DNA from: Protula sp. h YS-2021 | Taxonomy: Eukaryota > Annelida > Polychaeta > Sabellida > Serpulidae | DNA: 64,000 nt | Assembly: GCA_949752745.1 (NCBI GenBank) | Contig: OX457027.1 | Coordinates: forward strand, 90,355,720 to 90,419,719 | Direction of reading: 5' to 3' | Shown: in pieces, positions 1 through 13,425 of the stretch | How the letters are laid out: the number at the start of each line of letters is the position of its first letter | Numbering within the stretch: the first letter of the stretch is position 1 | Program-made: the position numbers and the translations under genes | Notes under the pieces: model-generated | Told to the model about the DNA's origin: nothing | What the model saw: the letters and a program-made list of their open reading frames with translations, nothing else | Databases searched by the model: none

Positions 1-845
1 TCGCAGTAATGCATGACATTAGCCATGTTTCACTGCCTCTTTTGGGATAATTATGTTATCACTTCACTGTCTTGATGGCAAGTGATGACATTTGCAGTAC
101 TAATGAAGTCATGCTCGTTTAAAATTGGGATAAATGACGTCATCAGTGACATCATGAATAATAAAACGTAAAGTTATACTGAATATTATGGTGAAAAATG
201 GTTTAAATCGGTGAAGTAGTTTTGAAGTCATGCGCTGATGGAGTTGGCATGTCTGCCTTATATATACTCTATAGCCATAGGAGGGGGTCCAAAATCCAGA
301 AATGTTCAGAATTGTCTGAAACGTACAAATATGCAAATATTTAAATTATCGCCTGGGGGTCCAAAAGCCAAAAATGTTCAGAATTGCCTGAATCATGTGA
401 ATATGCAAAATATTGAATTATAGCCTGCAAGGGGGGTTTGAAGGGTAAGGCAAATGAAAGTTGCTCAGAATTGTCTAAAACGGATAAATATGCAAAACTC
501 ACAATTTGCCGCGTTTGGAAAGGGGGTTAGCTGAAACTGTTTTATCCTGTGAATGTCCACAACAACAATGGCAGGAACGTGAGATGAATGACTGGGCTTA
601 TGTCAGCGCACCGCACCAGCTTTCCCAATATCACTGCACATACGGCTCACAGCGATGAGTGACACAATAAACACAGTTCTCAGAAATCTTTCTGTCAGCG
701 TGAGGACTTGGGGGAGAGTTTAGGGGGGTATCAAAATGACAGATGATCAGAATTCTCTCAAACGTAAAACTATCCCATCTTCACAAATTACCGCCACGGA
801 AAAGGAGAAGGGATCAGCCTCCAGAAATGTTGTCTGTAACCTAAT
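1..845. repeat. Spacer with diverged ~73-bp tandem repeat
   Basis: No gene is recognised here. Between about 283 and 510 a motif recurs about every 73 bases: a G-run, then GTCCAAAA, a block reading AATGTTCAGAATTG, then AATATGCAAA. A more distant copy lies near 724-800 (GATCAGAATTCTCT). The short open frame over the array (238-423) simply reads the repeat. The rest is ordinary AT-rich sequence, ending where the first GPCR-array unit begins. Confidence 0.6.
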
Positions 846-3054
846 CTTCCAACATGAATTATAATTTCGGAAACACTTTGCATATTTTCAACTCGCAGGT
901 GTAGTTATTTGTATTATGAACTTGTCGAATTTGACTTATAGTCTTGCAAAACCAAATTATGTATATCTGAAACATATATGTACGTTTCTGTGATTATGGC
1001 AACAATTCTTTAAATCAAGACAGCATGAAATATTTACTGCAGTAAAATAAAACATAAGAACCTCGAAAATAAGAAGACCCTCAGGCCAGGCCTGATAAAA
1101 GCAATCACTATTCCGGAATGATCATACATCCTCCGTTCTTTATAACAAAAAAAAAAAAACAAAAAACAAAAAACAAATAGGACCGACAGCAATTTGTGAT
1201 ATTTTTTACTGGTCTCAGTTTCAAGATTCTATTGCATAATAATTTACTAACTTTGTTTTAAAGCAAAAAATTGCTTAGAACGCAAAAGAAATTTTATAAG
1301 TTTTAACAGCTGACTGTTAAACGATAAGATTTAACGGCTGACTTCTATAAGACATGAACCAACAAAGGCTGCAAACTTCACACTGGCGTACAAATATTTT
1401 TTTCACTTTAGAGCATGTCTGATATATGATTATAGCTTTTGAATTTAATAAGACTTTAATTTTACGTTAAATGGCATAGAGTTTGTTTGCAGTGTCATTG
1501 CCTGCTGACAGACGACAACACTTGCATTCGTTTTATGTGATGAGAAGCTGCTGAGTCTGCTGTTATTTCCTCTCGCGTGGTATTTACTTCATAAAGGAAA
1601 ATTTTATAATCAAATAAAAGTAATTTCGTCATTGTTCCACAAAGTTGCAGATTAATTCGAGAATTTTTGTTTGTGAGGGTGTTTTTACTTCTTGAGTAAC
1701 TTCAAAAATATTTATTGTTTTTAAATCTTCCACTTTTTTCTGATGAACTATACAATATTACAGAATGGAATTGCTTTTTGATAATATGACGATAAAACCA
1801 TCATTTCTGTCTATCTGAAATTTTACATCATGCGTATTGAATGTTTTGAAATTACAAATGTAAATTTATTGCAGATACTTTACATCTATCTGGTGTAATG
1901 ATGTCACTGATATAAGATGATCAGTTAAGCAGTGTCACACTAATAAACCACAAATATTGTTTTTATGCCACATAAAGATAGGACAAGATTGAAAGATAGG
2001 TACCGAGTGATTTGGAAACGAGAAAGTTCCCTAATAAAATAAATCACGACCATACGAAATGTTGTATTCTTCCGTTGTTTTTGTTGTCATCTATCATTTT
2101 ATTTGTCGTCAAATGTTTTAATTATGTAAGCACATCAATGGATTGACTACATACTAGGTAGAATTTTTTTCGAATTGAAATTGTTTTGCTTTTGTTATGT
2201 TCTGACCGTTTTCAGAGAGCTAAAACTTGTGATGTCGCTGCCATCAGTAAAAATAGGCTTAGTTCCAAGAAGAAATAAAATTAATTTAAACTCGGCACTT
2301 CTTAACCACATGCCAGTTTTGATATCGTAAAGCAAGTCATTTGACAGATAAATACATTAGTTATCTTTCAAAGCTTTCGAAGTTGTTAAAAGCAATAGTC
2401 TCAGGATGACTGCAGCAAATCTCACGTTGATTCGGTGATGTACTTGTGTTATCTTACATTAAAAACAGAAGGGAACCCTACCAAATAACCAAATAGATGA
2501 AAACTTTGAATCTTGCTCTACCGAAAACGTACCTTTGCTTCGTTTAAACCAAATCAATAAAAACAGAACCTATTTTGCAAAAGCAAATAAAGAATAAAGC
2601 TTTAAAATAATTTTAGACACACCAGTTGTCAATTTTTGCTATTATTGTAAATTAGTGCTATAACAACATGTTAGTCATTAACAGACTAAGATTGGCAATG
2701 ACGTGACTTCATTCAGTCTGTTCGCCTACTTTACCTACTTTGATCACTGATATTTCCTGTTTTGGCCACATTTCTTTTCTTCTTTACTGGTCTTATCGTG
2801 ACTGTCACATTGCTTCCATCTTATTTCCTGTTCATATTTGTGTCTTTGGGTAGTAATGTAACAATAATGACTTTATTTCTATGCAGTTGACTCATTCACT
2901 ACTGGATATGATGAAAAGACTCAGAGGTTTGTTGCAAAGAACCCAGTCTTTTAGTACATTTTATCCTGAGCAAGAAGTCGCAGACGTTGCATGCTTATTA
3001 GAAACATAAAATTCGTAGAAACGAAATACTAAATCATAGTACATAGAAATAAAT

Positions 3055-3168
3055 ATGGCTATAAATGAATTGTTGACCACACAAGAAATACTTGGAATAA
3101 GTAACGATGAAGTGTTAAATCAGCGCAGAGAGATAAATCAAAATATCTTTGATTATGGTAAAAGAATT
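3055..3168 (+). pseudogene. GPCR exon 1 copy, unit 1
   Basis: The 38-codon frame stays open and matches residues 3-40 of the intact receptor's exon 1, with shared stretches DEVLNQ and EINQNIFDYG. The first ATG of the intact copy is ATA here, so only the second Met could start. The 3' splice junction reads ATT|GCAAGT, a GC rather than GT donor, which is rare but can be functional. Because the downstream exon 2 is broken, I call this part of a pseudogene. Confidence 0.7.
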
Positions 3169-3959
3169 GCAAGTATTCTCCAAAGCTGCGAAAGTTTCTA
3201 AAAACAAACACTTAAACAATAAAACCATCATGCACACAGTTTTATCAAAACTAAAACTTGAAATAATATAAGAGACGAATGGAGATATGATACTGAATAT
3301 TAAACTCTAGCTAAAACTGTTTACATCGTTAGTTGTGCTCGATTTCAAGTTTCCGAATAATAACTTCCAATTTGATTTCGCAGCTTTTGATAGAAAATCA
3401 GGTTAAATGGTTCTATTTATTTCGTTAATAATAGGTTTTGCGTTCGTAATCTCTCAATCTTCCCCCTTATTTGACAAAGCTGGATTGTTGGCTAGAGTAT
3501 AGGGCATTTAACAACGGGTTGGAATTGAAGAGTCAAATGTAGTTACGTGCTTTTAATAGATTAATGAGTAACAAACGCAAAACACATAACGACAGTTAGC
3601 TTGCGGAAATTAAAAAAAAACAGCTTTAATTGAAAAGTTCCCACATACTGTGATTTACCTTGTGTAGCCTTACAGTTTTTACATGTTCAGGGAAATGATA
3701 GGATTTTTGTACAGCATATTCGAAAAAAAAATTCGTTAATAAGGCAAACATTTATGTTTATTTTCAAAACAGTCAAATATTACCAGTTGCAAAGAAAAAA
3801 AAAACACAAGGGGACCCGGGTTTTAGAAATTTAATACGAGCATTGTTAAAGAAAGAAATACAGTAGCGATATGGAATGAGCCAAATAATTTCGGGAGACT
3901 TCATTCTATAGAATATTGTAAAACAAGGGCTAAAACCAAACGCAAGAAACAGCAAATGC

Positions 3960-6640
3960 TTAGAGATAAACTCTAGTTACTAGACATAAAAATATGTAAT
4001 GGCAGCGCTACGGATGCCGAAATCGGTGAATATGAACAGGTAAAACAAGAGGTAGGACTTTTTGAAGAAGAAAGTCAAGGGGATCTTGGCTGAGATCAAG
4101 ACTAAATTATATAGAAGAAAATGAAAAAAGCAATTCCTATTTTTTTAAAATGTCCAAGCTTCATACGAAAAAAACTCTATTTCTAAACTTTGTATAAACA
4201 AAAATCAAGAAGTGACTGGCCCACAAAAATGCTTCAGCTTCTGGAAGAGTTTGACAGTAACCTTCACTCTTCAAGTCTCCAAGAAGAAAATAACTTAATT
4301 AATCAAATTAATCAAAACGTAGCGACATACAGACATTTAACAGAAGATCTAAAACTGGCTTGTGAAGGTGGAATTACTGTAAATGAGTGCTTGGAAGCTT
4401 CAAAATGTTTTATATCAAATAAATCTGATGTGATGGCATACCTGCTGAGTTTTATAAGGAATTCTGGACTTCCATAGGTCCCAAATTGGTAAAATGTTTC
4501 AATTTTTCCAGACAAAGTGGAAAAGTTTTAACTTTACTTGAAAAGAAAGGTAAAGACTTTACAAAAATAAAGAATTGGAGATCCGTTAGCTTACTAAACA
4601 CTGACTATAAGTTTCTCACAAAAGTCCTAGCCAGGAGACTTGAAAAAGTAATACTATTTATCATACACCCTGATCAGAATGGTTTTGTTAAGAATAGGTT
4701 TATTGGTGAAAGTGTGCGTTTCATTAAAGACCTTATTGAACATTGTGATCGTGTAGATGAACCCGGTATATTAATTCAGCTCGATTTTGAAAAGGCGTTT
4801 GATTCTATTGAATAGCCTTTCATGTTTTCAGCTTTTAGGGAATTTAATTTTGGCACAGACCTTATTTCACTAGTTTTTACACTGATATTTATAGCTGCGT
4901 AATCAACAACGGGTTTGCATCTAAATGGTTTAATCATGGCAGAGGGGTTATGCAAGGGTGCGGTCTATCAGGTTTGCTGTTTATCCTTTGTGCAGATGTA
5001 ATGGGGGTTAGAATCAGAAACAACACACAAATTGAAGGTATTAAAATTGGTAAAAATGTAAATCAGTTAAAACAATTTACAGATGATTGTACGAACTTGT
5101 TCAAAACTATTCCGTCTGTATATACTTTAATTGAAACACTGCCGGGGTTTTCAGAATTTTCTGGCTTAAAATTGACAAGTCTATTCTGTTCTTTCTGGGT
5201 CCCTGGAGATACAAAGATTTTAATGTTCTTAACAGGTCAGTGAAAAGAGATTTTTAAAATATGCTTGGCAATCAAATTGGCAGAGACAATAAAGATAAGC
5301 ATTATATTAATTTCAGACAAAAACCTGATACAATGGTACAAATTTTTAACATTTGGTGCCAGAGGGACTTCAATATTTTGGGGGAAAAGATATATTTCTA
5401 AAACTTTCGACATCTCTAATCTTATCTGTTCTATGTCAATAACTGAAATCGATCACAACTTTGAAAAAATACAACAAGAGATAAATTGCTTTGTTTGGAA
5501 TTACAAACCCCCCGAAAGTTAAGCTTTGTGGGGCCATAGCCAATTTTGACAAAGGAGGTCTAAGAAGCATTGATGTTGGGTACGAATTCAATTGCTATGG
5601 CGCATAGCAGAAGGTAGTAGCTGGAATCGTTATGCGCAAGAATTTTTAACTCCTATTAGTGGATTAAAATTGGTATTGAGATGTGACTACGATACTTCGA
5701 AATTACCATATCTTCCTATGTTTTACAAGCAAATGTTAGGTTTTGCAAAAGAGCTTTTTATATTTAATGATTGTGATAAGATAGTATGGAACAATTGTAA
5801 ATTATTAGTGACCGAAAAAAGCCTATTTCCTAAAGAATGGTTTGAGAAGGGAACAGTTTTTATTCATGACCTATGTAAAAGAAATAGTACAGGCCGCATT
5901 TGTAGAACGCTAAAATGTCAAGACAAACTTTTTGAGGAACTTAGGGGTAATAAGTACTATTAAAAATAGCGGATTAAAATCTGAGGTAATAAGTTCTCCT
6001 AGGGCAGTCGTTAATTTTGAAAGCAAAATCTTTAAACTAATAAGAGGAAAATTGATTGATATTTCTAAAGCCAAAAGTAGAATATTCTACGACGAATTTT
6101 TGGAGACTCAAAAAGTCTAAGAACGTGGTCATTAGAAGAAGACTTAGATAAGTGCGCAATTTATGGTAGTCTACCATTGTGTAGGAAAGCCATAAAAGAG
6201 CCTTAGATATTAGCCCTTTAGTTTAAAATTGTCCATAATATTGCAAACACTGGAAATAATCTAAAGAAATTTAAAATCAGAGATAGCGAACTTTGTGAAT
6301 TCTGAACTTCGAATACTCCTGATACTGTAGTACATGCACTTATTGAATGTCAAGTAACGAAAACGTGGCTCGAAAAGTTATTTAAATGTACAGATCCCAG
6401 AAAATATTACTTAAACAGTTTTTTGTTTGAAATTACAGATCCCGCCATAAACATGATGTTATTAATTATCAAAAAAAAAAAATTTATATCAGAACATAAA
6501 AAAAGTATTTATCAGTTGATGTTATGGTTTTTGAAATACTTAGATCGCAGATCGGAGGCTTTTATCTGTTCCAAATTTCAGTAACAAATAAAGCCAACTT
6601 CCGCAACGAGTTGGTGAAAACTTAGAACAAAACGGCGCTG
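3960..6640 (+). mobile_element. Degenerate L1/Tx1-like LINE (ORF2 remnant)
   Basis: A 5'-truncated non-LTR retrotransposon remnant lies in unit 1 of the GPCR array. Near 4100-4190 a translated stretch resembles the L1 linker before the RT (IEENEKSNSYFF). At 4486-4815 are RT fingers and palm motifs: NWRSVSLLN, HPDQNGFVKNR and LDFEKAFDSIE. At 4950-5110 come MQGCGLSGLLF and a mutated catalytic box FTDD in place of the usual YADD. The C-terminal region (5590-6580) includes a cysteine/histidine remnant near 6290-6360. Many stops and frame changes show it is dead. No endonuclease domain is seen. Confidence 0.85.
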
Positions 6641-6954
6641 AATCCTAAAAGTAAAAGTGTGTTAAATCAAACTTAAGGAAATGTTGTGACTGACGTTTTA
6701 AATGCTTTATGTGTTTTGTGGTTGTCTGCAAATGATGGCATAATTGGGGTTGTAGTATATTCGAGTAAGAGTAAGTGCTGTGGTGCTCATTAGGTGGCGT
6801 TTTTTTGTTATCCCGAGATATGTACATGCGTTCACCTGTTTTATTTGTAAAAAAGAATAAATAAATAAATAAGAAAAAAAGTTGTAAAGAAATTCTGATG
6901 ATTTTTTAAGGTTCTAAGTTATGCTGTTTCAAATCTCAAAACATATCTTTTCAG

Positions 6955-7330
6955 GTTTGGATGGCTGTCGGCAGCATTCTTTTGGTACTTGGTAACATTG
7001 GCAACCTTTTTTCGATCGTCACTCTAGCTCTGTTAAGACCGCTGAGTAAAACAGACAAAATTCTGATCATTGTGCAAAATTTTCTGTTTTCTCACATTTA
7101 CTTCGTTTCATGTTAAAAATTGGGTATTGGTGTTAATTAGCATACAGCGCGCTATAGCCATTTGGAAACTTCATGAATATAAGAAATGGTTTACAACTAG
7201 ACACATTCATGCAATTTTTTGTGCGTTTGATAACAATATGTCTAATAATGTAACTGATGAGCTCTTGAATATGCATAAAGTGATTAGCATTATCCAATCA
7301 AACTGCGCTCCGGACCATCCGGGTACTTAG
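6955..7330 (+). pseudogene. GPCR exon 2 copy, unit 1 (deleted)
   Basis: It begins after the same acceptor (TTTTCAG|GTTTGGATGG) as the intact receptor and encodes TM1 closely (GSILLVLGNIGNLFSIV). After TCTGATCAT about 100 bases encoding TM2 and the first extracellular loop are missing. The TM3 region (NWVLVLISIQRAIAI) then resumes in another frame. Homology ends near 7260, in what would be TM4, and everything from there to the tail block is lost. This is a pseudogene, not an alternative receptor. Confidence 0.85.
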
Positions 7331-10300
7331 TTCGGCAGCCATATTGAATCTTATGGATACTATGTACGAAAAATCGGATATGTTATGTAATTAACGATAC
7401 TTAAGAGGCGAAAAAGGCAGATACAAGGCAGTGAATAAGAGACAAATCGCAAATACGCTAGAATACACGGATTAATAAACAATATCTCATACGTTTTTAC
7501 GATCGACTTCGGAAAGGTTTTCAATAGCTTAGAATGGATCATCATGTTCCGACCTCTCGAGAAATCCAATTCTGAAGCCGAAATGGTCAGTTTGGAGAAT
7601 CTCTGGTGCAGTGAAGTGCTAGTGATGGGATATGTATTGGATGAAGGATGGTATTTTAATGATGTAGAATGCAAGATGCTGCCTCTTTGACATTTCATTA
7701 TGTTTGCGGTGGAATATCCTGCTGAAGTGATGCGCAGTAACAGTGACAAAAAGGGCATATATGTAGGAACTACTGAGTTTAAATTAATTCAGTTTGCTGT
7801 TGACACTAAAACTGTTCTGGGTAACATCAACTCTATCACCGAAAGTTTTCACACACCGTGATGTGCTAACAAAATGAACGAACTAAAAATTAAATACAAA
7901 GAAAGCACTTTATCACAGCGCGTGTCAAATATATTAATATAGTTGGAATACATTTGAGTCAATATTGAAATATTTGTCACGAAACAAAACTACATATGCA
8001 AAATTATAACAAATTGATAAAAATTTGGTCTGATCGTGTTTATCTATGCAAAACAAAATTCAAAAATTTTTTGGCTCTCGATGCCGAAGAGAGATACTGG
8101 ATGTTTTAAAGCTATCTTTTAGATCCAACACTTGTGTTAGGCTAAGCCTTATTCGCTGAATTTTGTTCTAAATTTGTAATTTTGTACCAACGCACTGAAA
8201 GGAACAATGAGTGCAGACAAATGCTTCCAACACGAATTATTTGGGAAACACTTTACATATTTATAACTTGCAGGTAACAGCTATTTCTATTATGAACTAG
8301 TGGAAATCGACAAATATTCTTGCAAGACCAAATTATGTATACCTACAGCATTGTCAAAACACAAAAATTTAATCGTTGCTTTGTTTGTGTTTTCTGTTCA
8401 TTAACGGAATTAGCATCTGTAAATTATATATACGATTCTGTAATTATTACAACACTTTTCTAAATCAAGACGGCACAAAATACTATTGCAGTAAAATATA
8501 AAACATAAGAACCTCGAAAATAGCAAGACCCTTAGGACAGCCCTGATAAAAACAATCACCATTCCGGGATGGTCATATTTCCGGGTGGTTTTAATTCCTG
8601 GGTTCTATTGTATTTAATAGTTTAATATCAAAGCAAAAATTGCTTAGAAAGCCAAAGGAATGTTAAAATTTTTAAACTGACTTCTATTGAGCACGAAACA
8701 AAGAAGTCACATAAAACTACACACTGTCGCTCAAATATTCTTTGCCTTAGAACATTGCTGATATATATCAGCTGAATTAAATGAGACTGTAATTTTGTGT
8801 TGAATGGCGTAGCTTTCAGTTAATTTCCACGGAGTGCGATTGCCTGCGGACACATGAAAACACTTGTTTACGTTTTATATGGTGAGAAGCTATTGAGACT
8901 GCTGTTAGTAATTTCCTTTCGTGTGGCAAGTATGTCATAAAGGAATATTCGTAATCAAATAAAAGTAATTTCTTTGTGGCTCCACTCAACGTTGCAAATT
9001 AGTTCAAGAGATTTGTAACTTGAAAGATATATATTATTTTGCACGTGTTTTTCTGATGAAATAGACATCGTTACAGACTGGAATATGTTTGATAATATGA
9101 CAATAAAACCATCATCTCTGACTATATGAAGCTTTACAACATGCATACATCATTATACATGCAAATGCAAATGTATTGCAGATATTTTGTATGTATCTGG
9201 TGCAATAACGTGACTGATCTATTGCAAGCAGCTGAGCAGTTTCATACTAATAAATCACAAATATAGATCTTATGCCTTACAGTAAAGAGGCGAAATGAGA
9301 TTAATGACCCAGATTGAGATGACTGATTCCGTTATTGAATTTTAAATAACAGAATCAAACGTAATACAAAACAGGTCGCCATTAAGAAGCTTTCTGCGTG
9401 TACTTTACGTGTGAAAACTAAAAAATCCATAGCTGACCTAAAACTGTTTCAAACATTACCTTTGAGCTTTTAAAAGGTATGTTGCGTTTTCTAGTAATAC
9501 TTAATTAATAAAATGACAGAAATATAGAAGATGTACACTGTCAGATTCCACTGATAACACCCAATAATTAAAATAAGAAAAAAACGCCAAATATTGATTC
9601 ACATAAATTTTCATTTCATTAGCATTTTGAATAATCACGAAAATAAATAGCACTCTTTGGTGTAATGTCTCCCTTAATTAATTGATCTTTGTGCGTACAG
9701 TATCAGTATTAGTAACTTTCTCTATTGCTTACCATGCAGCTGAGAGTATTAATAAAATAAAAACATGAAGAAGGAAGCATAGAATGAGCTGGAAAATACT
9801 TAAATTAAACACTAAGCACTGATTTTCTCAAAATTGGCAACAACGAACAAATGATTAAGTGTTAGTTGTAGTAACTCGACGTCAGACTACTATTGCGCAC
9901 AAAACATTTATGACAATCTCGGAATGGAGTAGCAGTGAATAATAATACGTTAAAAACATACATACGTATGAGATGGTATTATATTTACTTTTCGTAGATA
10001 AAACAACATAATGAATTCAGATGACACATGCCTATACCTTAAATTTTCATTCAGTCATTCTTCTGAATAAAGAATTGTTTTTTATAGAAAAGTTAATCTT
10101 CTAGATGGTCAGCCATAATCAGCTTCGAAAACATTCAGATCAATGTATAAAGTTTAAATTATCGCAGAAAGTCGTTGCTTCAATTATCATAAAATTTGCG
10201 TGGGGTGAAGAAAGAAGGCGAGACTAAATCTACTGACTATTTTTGTTACTTTCCGAAACCCTAGGGGTCTAAATTGTTAACTAACACCTACTTAATTTGC

Positions 10301-12909
10301 ATGAAGGAATCATGAAGGAAATAACTATTCTCTTTTTATTGAATTCCACACAATCAGACTGGAGCAATGCAGATTATATTGGTTATTTTTAGCTTAATTT
10401 AACTTAAGCTCAAAGTTACTTCAACACGTATCATGCTTTTTATAAACGTAAGCACATCTTAATTGATTTTAGTTTATCATCTGTATCTTAATGCATTAAG
10501 AAATTATGATATATTTTTAGCTTTGTGTTGGCACGCGGAATTCAAAGGTTCACAATTCTTACCCTTTGTTTGAAGTTATATTTGAAGCCATGTTTCAGAA
10601 GTTGTTTTAAAAAGACTGAAACAACTGAAAGGCAGCCATGTAAAGACCTTTTCTTTTACACATCATAGTTATGGAGCACACCACACCTTTTCTTCAATAG
10701 GGCAAAGACGACAACAGGGAAGAGTATAGCACAGGCAACTGGCCATGGACCACAATTAATTTTACATAGACTTTCTGTATAACACTTTGAAATCTGGCAC
10801 TCTCCACAACATTGCACTATCTAAAACAACCACAAAATCAGATATACTGCACCTTTAGAAGAACAGAAATAGCCAGAAAAATGGGGGTCTTTCGATTCGA
10901 TTTTTTGCTATGCTGATTGGAAAATAGCAACCGTGCGATTCCCAAGTTTTGGCCGATTTCCACCTATATTTACTGATTTTTAAAAAAATGTTACGCATAA
11001 ACCAATAAATATTTCGCAGCAATATTTTTTCCTAGAACAATCCAGCCTATTGTGAATATTTTACAACAATAACTTTTATTTATTAACTGCACATGTGTTA
11101 AATAATAATACATTTACCGCGGCACTGCTTTAGGTTTTGCTCCTTGCGTGTTTATGTTCTACCAGGAAATTTAATTGGGGTCCATGGCCAACTTCTGCTT
11201 GTAGCGATGATGTTAGACACACAACAAACAGCGTAGCAAATATAGTCATTATTGTTCTGTCTCTGTCTTTTAAAAAAATCTGACTCTTTGACGTTAGTCT
11301 TCAGTCCCTGCATCATGCATATTTTTATATTTATATTGCAAAATGTGCATTAAATATTAACCACAGATTTTGAATTTTATGTTAAGTGTGAATTAACCAC
11401 CTTTTTGACATTTCTTTATTGTGAGTAGAAGTACTTTCGAGAAAATTCTAAATTAGGTCTTTTCATGTGTCTGTTAATATCACATGATTAATCTACACAC
11501 CGTTATCACAATATATACTTGAGAAGGTCCACATCGATGTTTCAATGTATTCCATGTACTTCATGCTTCTTAAGAAGAATTTTATATGCAATATTACCCG
11601 CGAGAAAACATAAGTGAAGCATAACTCCAACTACAGCATCGTATATAACAGCAATGATTAAGTCTAAGTGTAGTTTGTGAGACGAAATGACAAAGAACAT
11701 GAAATGAGGCCTCAATTCTGGGATTTTTTTGAAGCTTTTCAACTGAGAGGGATTGGTAAAGGAGGAAAAGATGTCGTGGACCATGTAGGAGGCATTTGAA
11801 TAACTGTAAAGTGGAAGCAATTCCTGACAAGAATACGAATAATAATTAAAGATAGATCGCTCAAACCTTTTTATAATATTGTTTCTTCCAATAATAGTTA
11901 TAATGATAAAAATCATGTTTTTATTATGCTCATGGGGGATATATCAATCAATATTTCTATTCAACTGTTCAGAGTTGCAGTGTTATTTCACATTATAAAA
12001 ACAGATTTTTAACTAATGTCTTGGCGAATTTTTTTATGTTGAAGTGACTTATTTTTCAGGTTTTTTTGCCTGAGGTGGATCGAAAGGCACAAGGAAATAA
12101 GATGCCCATGCTTTTGCAATATTTGTATTTTAGTTTCTTTGATGTTTAAAATCACGATAAATTTTGCCAAACAGTTGTGCTAAGCTATATTTTAGAGACC
12201 CTTTTGGCTAACGGTTTTGTGATTTTTAAATTCTTGTTTCGTTTCGCAAAAAACCCAAACGAGGCTTCATTTTGTGCTTCGTTTCGTGTACCTGAAAACG
12301 GCTTCTTATATCTGCAAGGTTTGTAGAATGCAAGAACGCGTTGAACTTAATTAAAATTAGTGATCAGTTCTCAGACTGAAACTGTTACTAAAAACTGAAC
12401 ATTTTGCACGCAAATTTTGTATTTGATATTAACTAGAAATTCGTAGTTTTTAAAATCACATCAGAGAGAAAAACTCCAATATCGCTCTCTCAGACGCAGA
12501 TAAGATAATAAGCCGTGAGTTAGTTTTATTCAGTGTCCTTAATGGAGCAAGAGACAATATCGAAGGAACGGTTTCATACTTTTGTTCGCCCATTTTTACC
12601 AAGTAACGTAGTTATCAAACAGCGATTCAACATCGTAAGTGAAGATGCAATTCTTTTCTGTAGTTAATTGGAGTATTGTAAACTTCTTGTATAATATGCC
12701 ATTTTATGTCATTTAGTACGTTTGTGTGTTCAGTGGTCATCCATTCACTAGTTGTTTACTTCATTTCTCCAACACAATTTGGTTTATGCAGTTATTATTT
12801 TGACATAATCGTGCAATGCTTTACCATTTTGTCCATAGGACAGCTTTATTCAAAGTTTTCACATACGTTCTTTCTTACACATACAACATACCGTTGACTA
12901 TGCTTATTG

Positions 12910-13330
12910 CATGCATTAGTTAATGATGTTTGTCATCAACTAAATGTAATAAAGGATATTATATATGGTAAGTAATGTAAAAAGAAACAATGTTGAATAG
13001 AAACCTATTAGCTACGTGCTTACAATCTTATCAGACTGCCTACTAATTAAAATTGACGCTCAAAACACCTTGAGACATGCATTACTGATTGACGCCAAGG
13101 CCTGAAGTAATGATATTTGCCACCAACTAAATCTGATTAAGGACATTATCTTTAGTAAAGAATGACAAAAGAAACAAAGCTACTCGCTTAACAAGAAATC
13201 TATTAGCTGCATATCTTGTTAAAAAACTGTTATTGCCAGTATATAGAAATAATAGGCTTCATTTATTGCTTATCAGACTGCCTACTAATTAAAATTGACG
13301 ACACCCAAAACCCCCTGAGACATACTGAAG
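12910..13330. repeat. Imperfect direct duplication (~200 bp)
   Basis: Two adjacent diverged copies, about 12915-13085 and 13105-13320, share three ordered blocks. These are CATCAACTAAAT/CACCAACTAAAT, a run around CTATTAGCT, and a block around TATCAGACTGCCTACTAATT followed by AAAATTGACG. The second copy has an extra internal segment of about 60 bases. Confidence 0.7.
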
Positions 13331-13425
13331 TGTATGAAAAGGAGGGTGGGTACCGTTACGGGGAGTCGAAATGAGATGTTACTTGTCACCAGTTCCGCGC
13401 TCTTTCTATTCGGCCACTTCGTAAG
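13325..13425 (-). mobile_element. Possible tRNA-derived SINE head
   Basis: On the minus strand the sequence reads TGGCCGAATAG, resembling a tRNA box A. About 40 bases later it reads CATTTCGACTCCC, which resembles box B (GGTTCGANNCC). Spacing and order fit an internal RNA polymerase III promoter. No cloverleaf can be folded confidently, no 3' tail or target duplication was identified, and there is only one copy in the window. Confidence 0.3.

Larger units (their letters stand above)
846..8222 (+). repeat. GPCR-array unit 1 (decayed, LINE-interrupted)
   Basis: First of four homologous tandem units. The head (846-1130) starts with CTTCCAACATG and includes a block around CATAAGAACCTCGAAAATA, also found at about 8510 and 17670. 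Exon 1 remnant is at 3055-3168 and exon 2 remnant at 6955-7330. The tail (7360-8222) shares a block around AGATACGCTAGAATGCAC with 16820 and 23420. An L1-like LINE occupies about 3960-6640 between the two exons. The sequence between head and exon 1 holds no other recognisable gene. Confidence 0.75.

Noticed and set aside
11542..11916. 124-codon minus-strand frame, considered as a receptor fragment
   Set aside because: Hydrophobic segments alone are not enough; no conserved receptor motifs were found.
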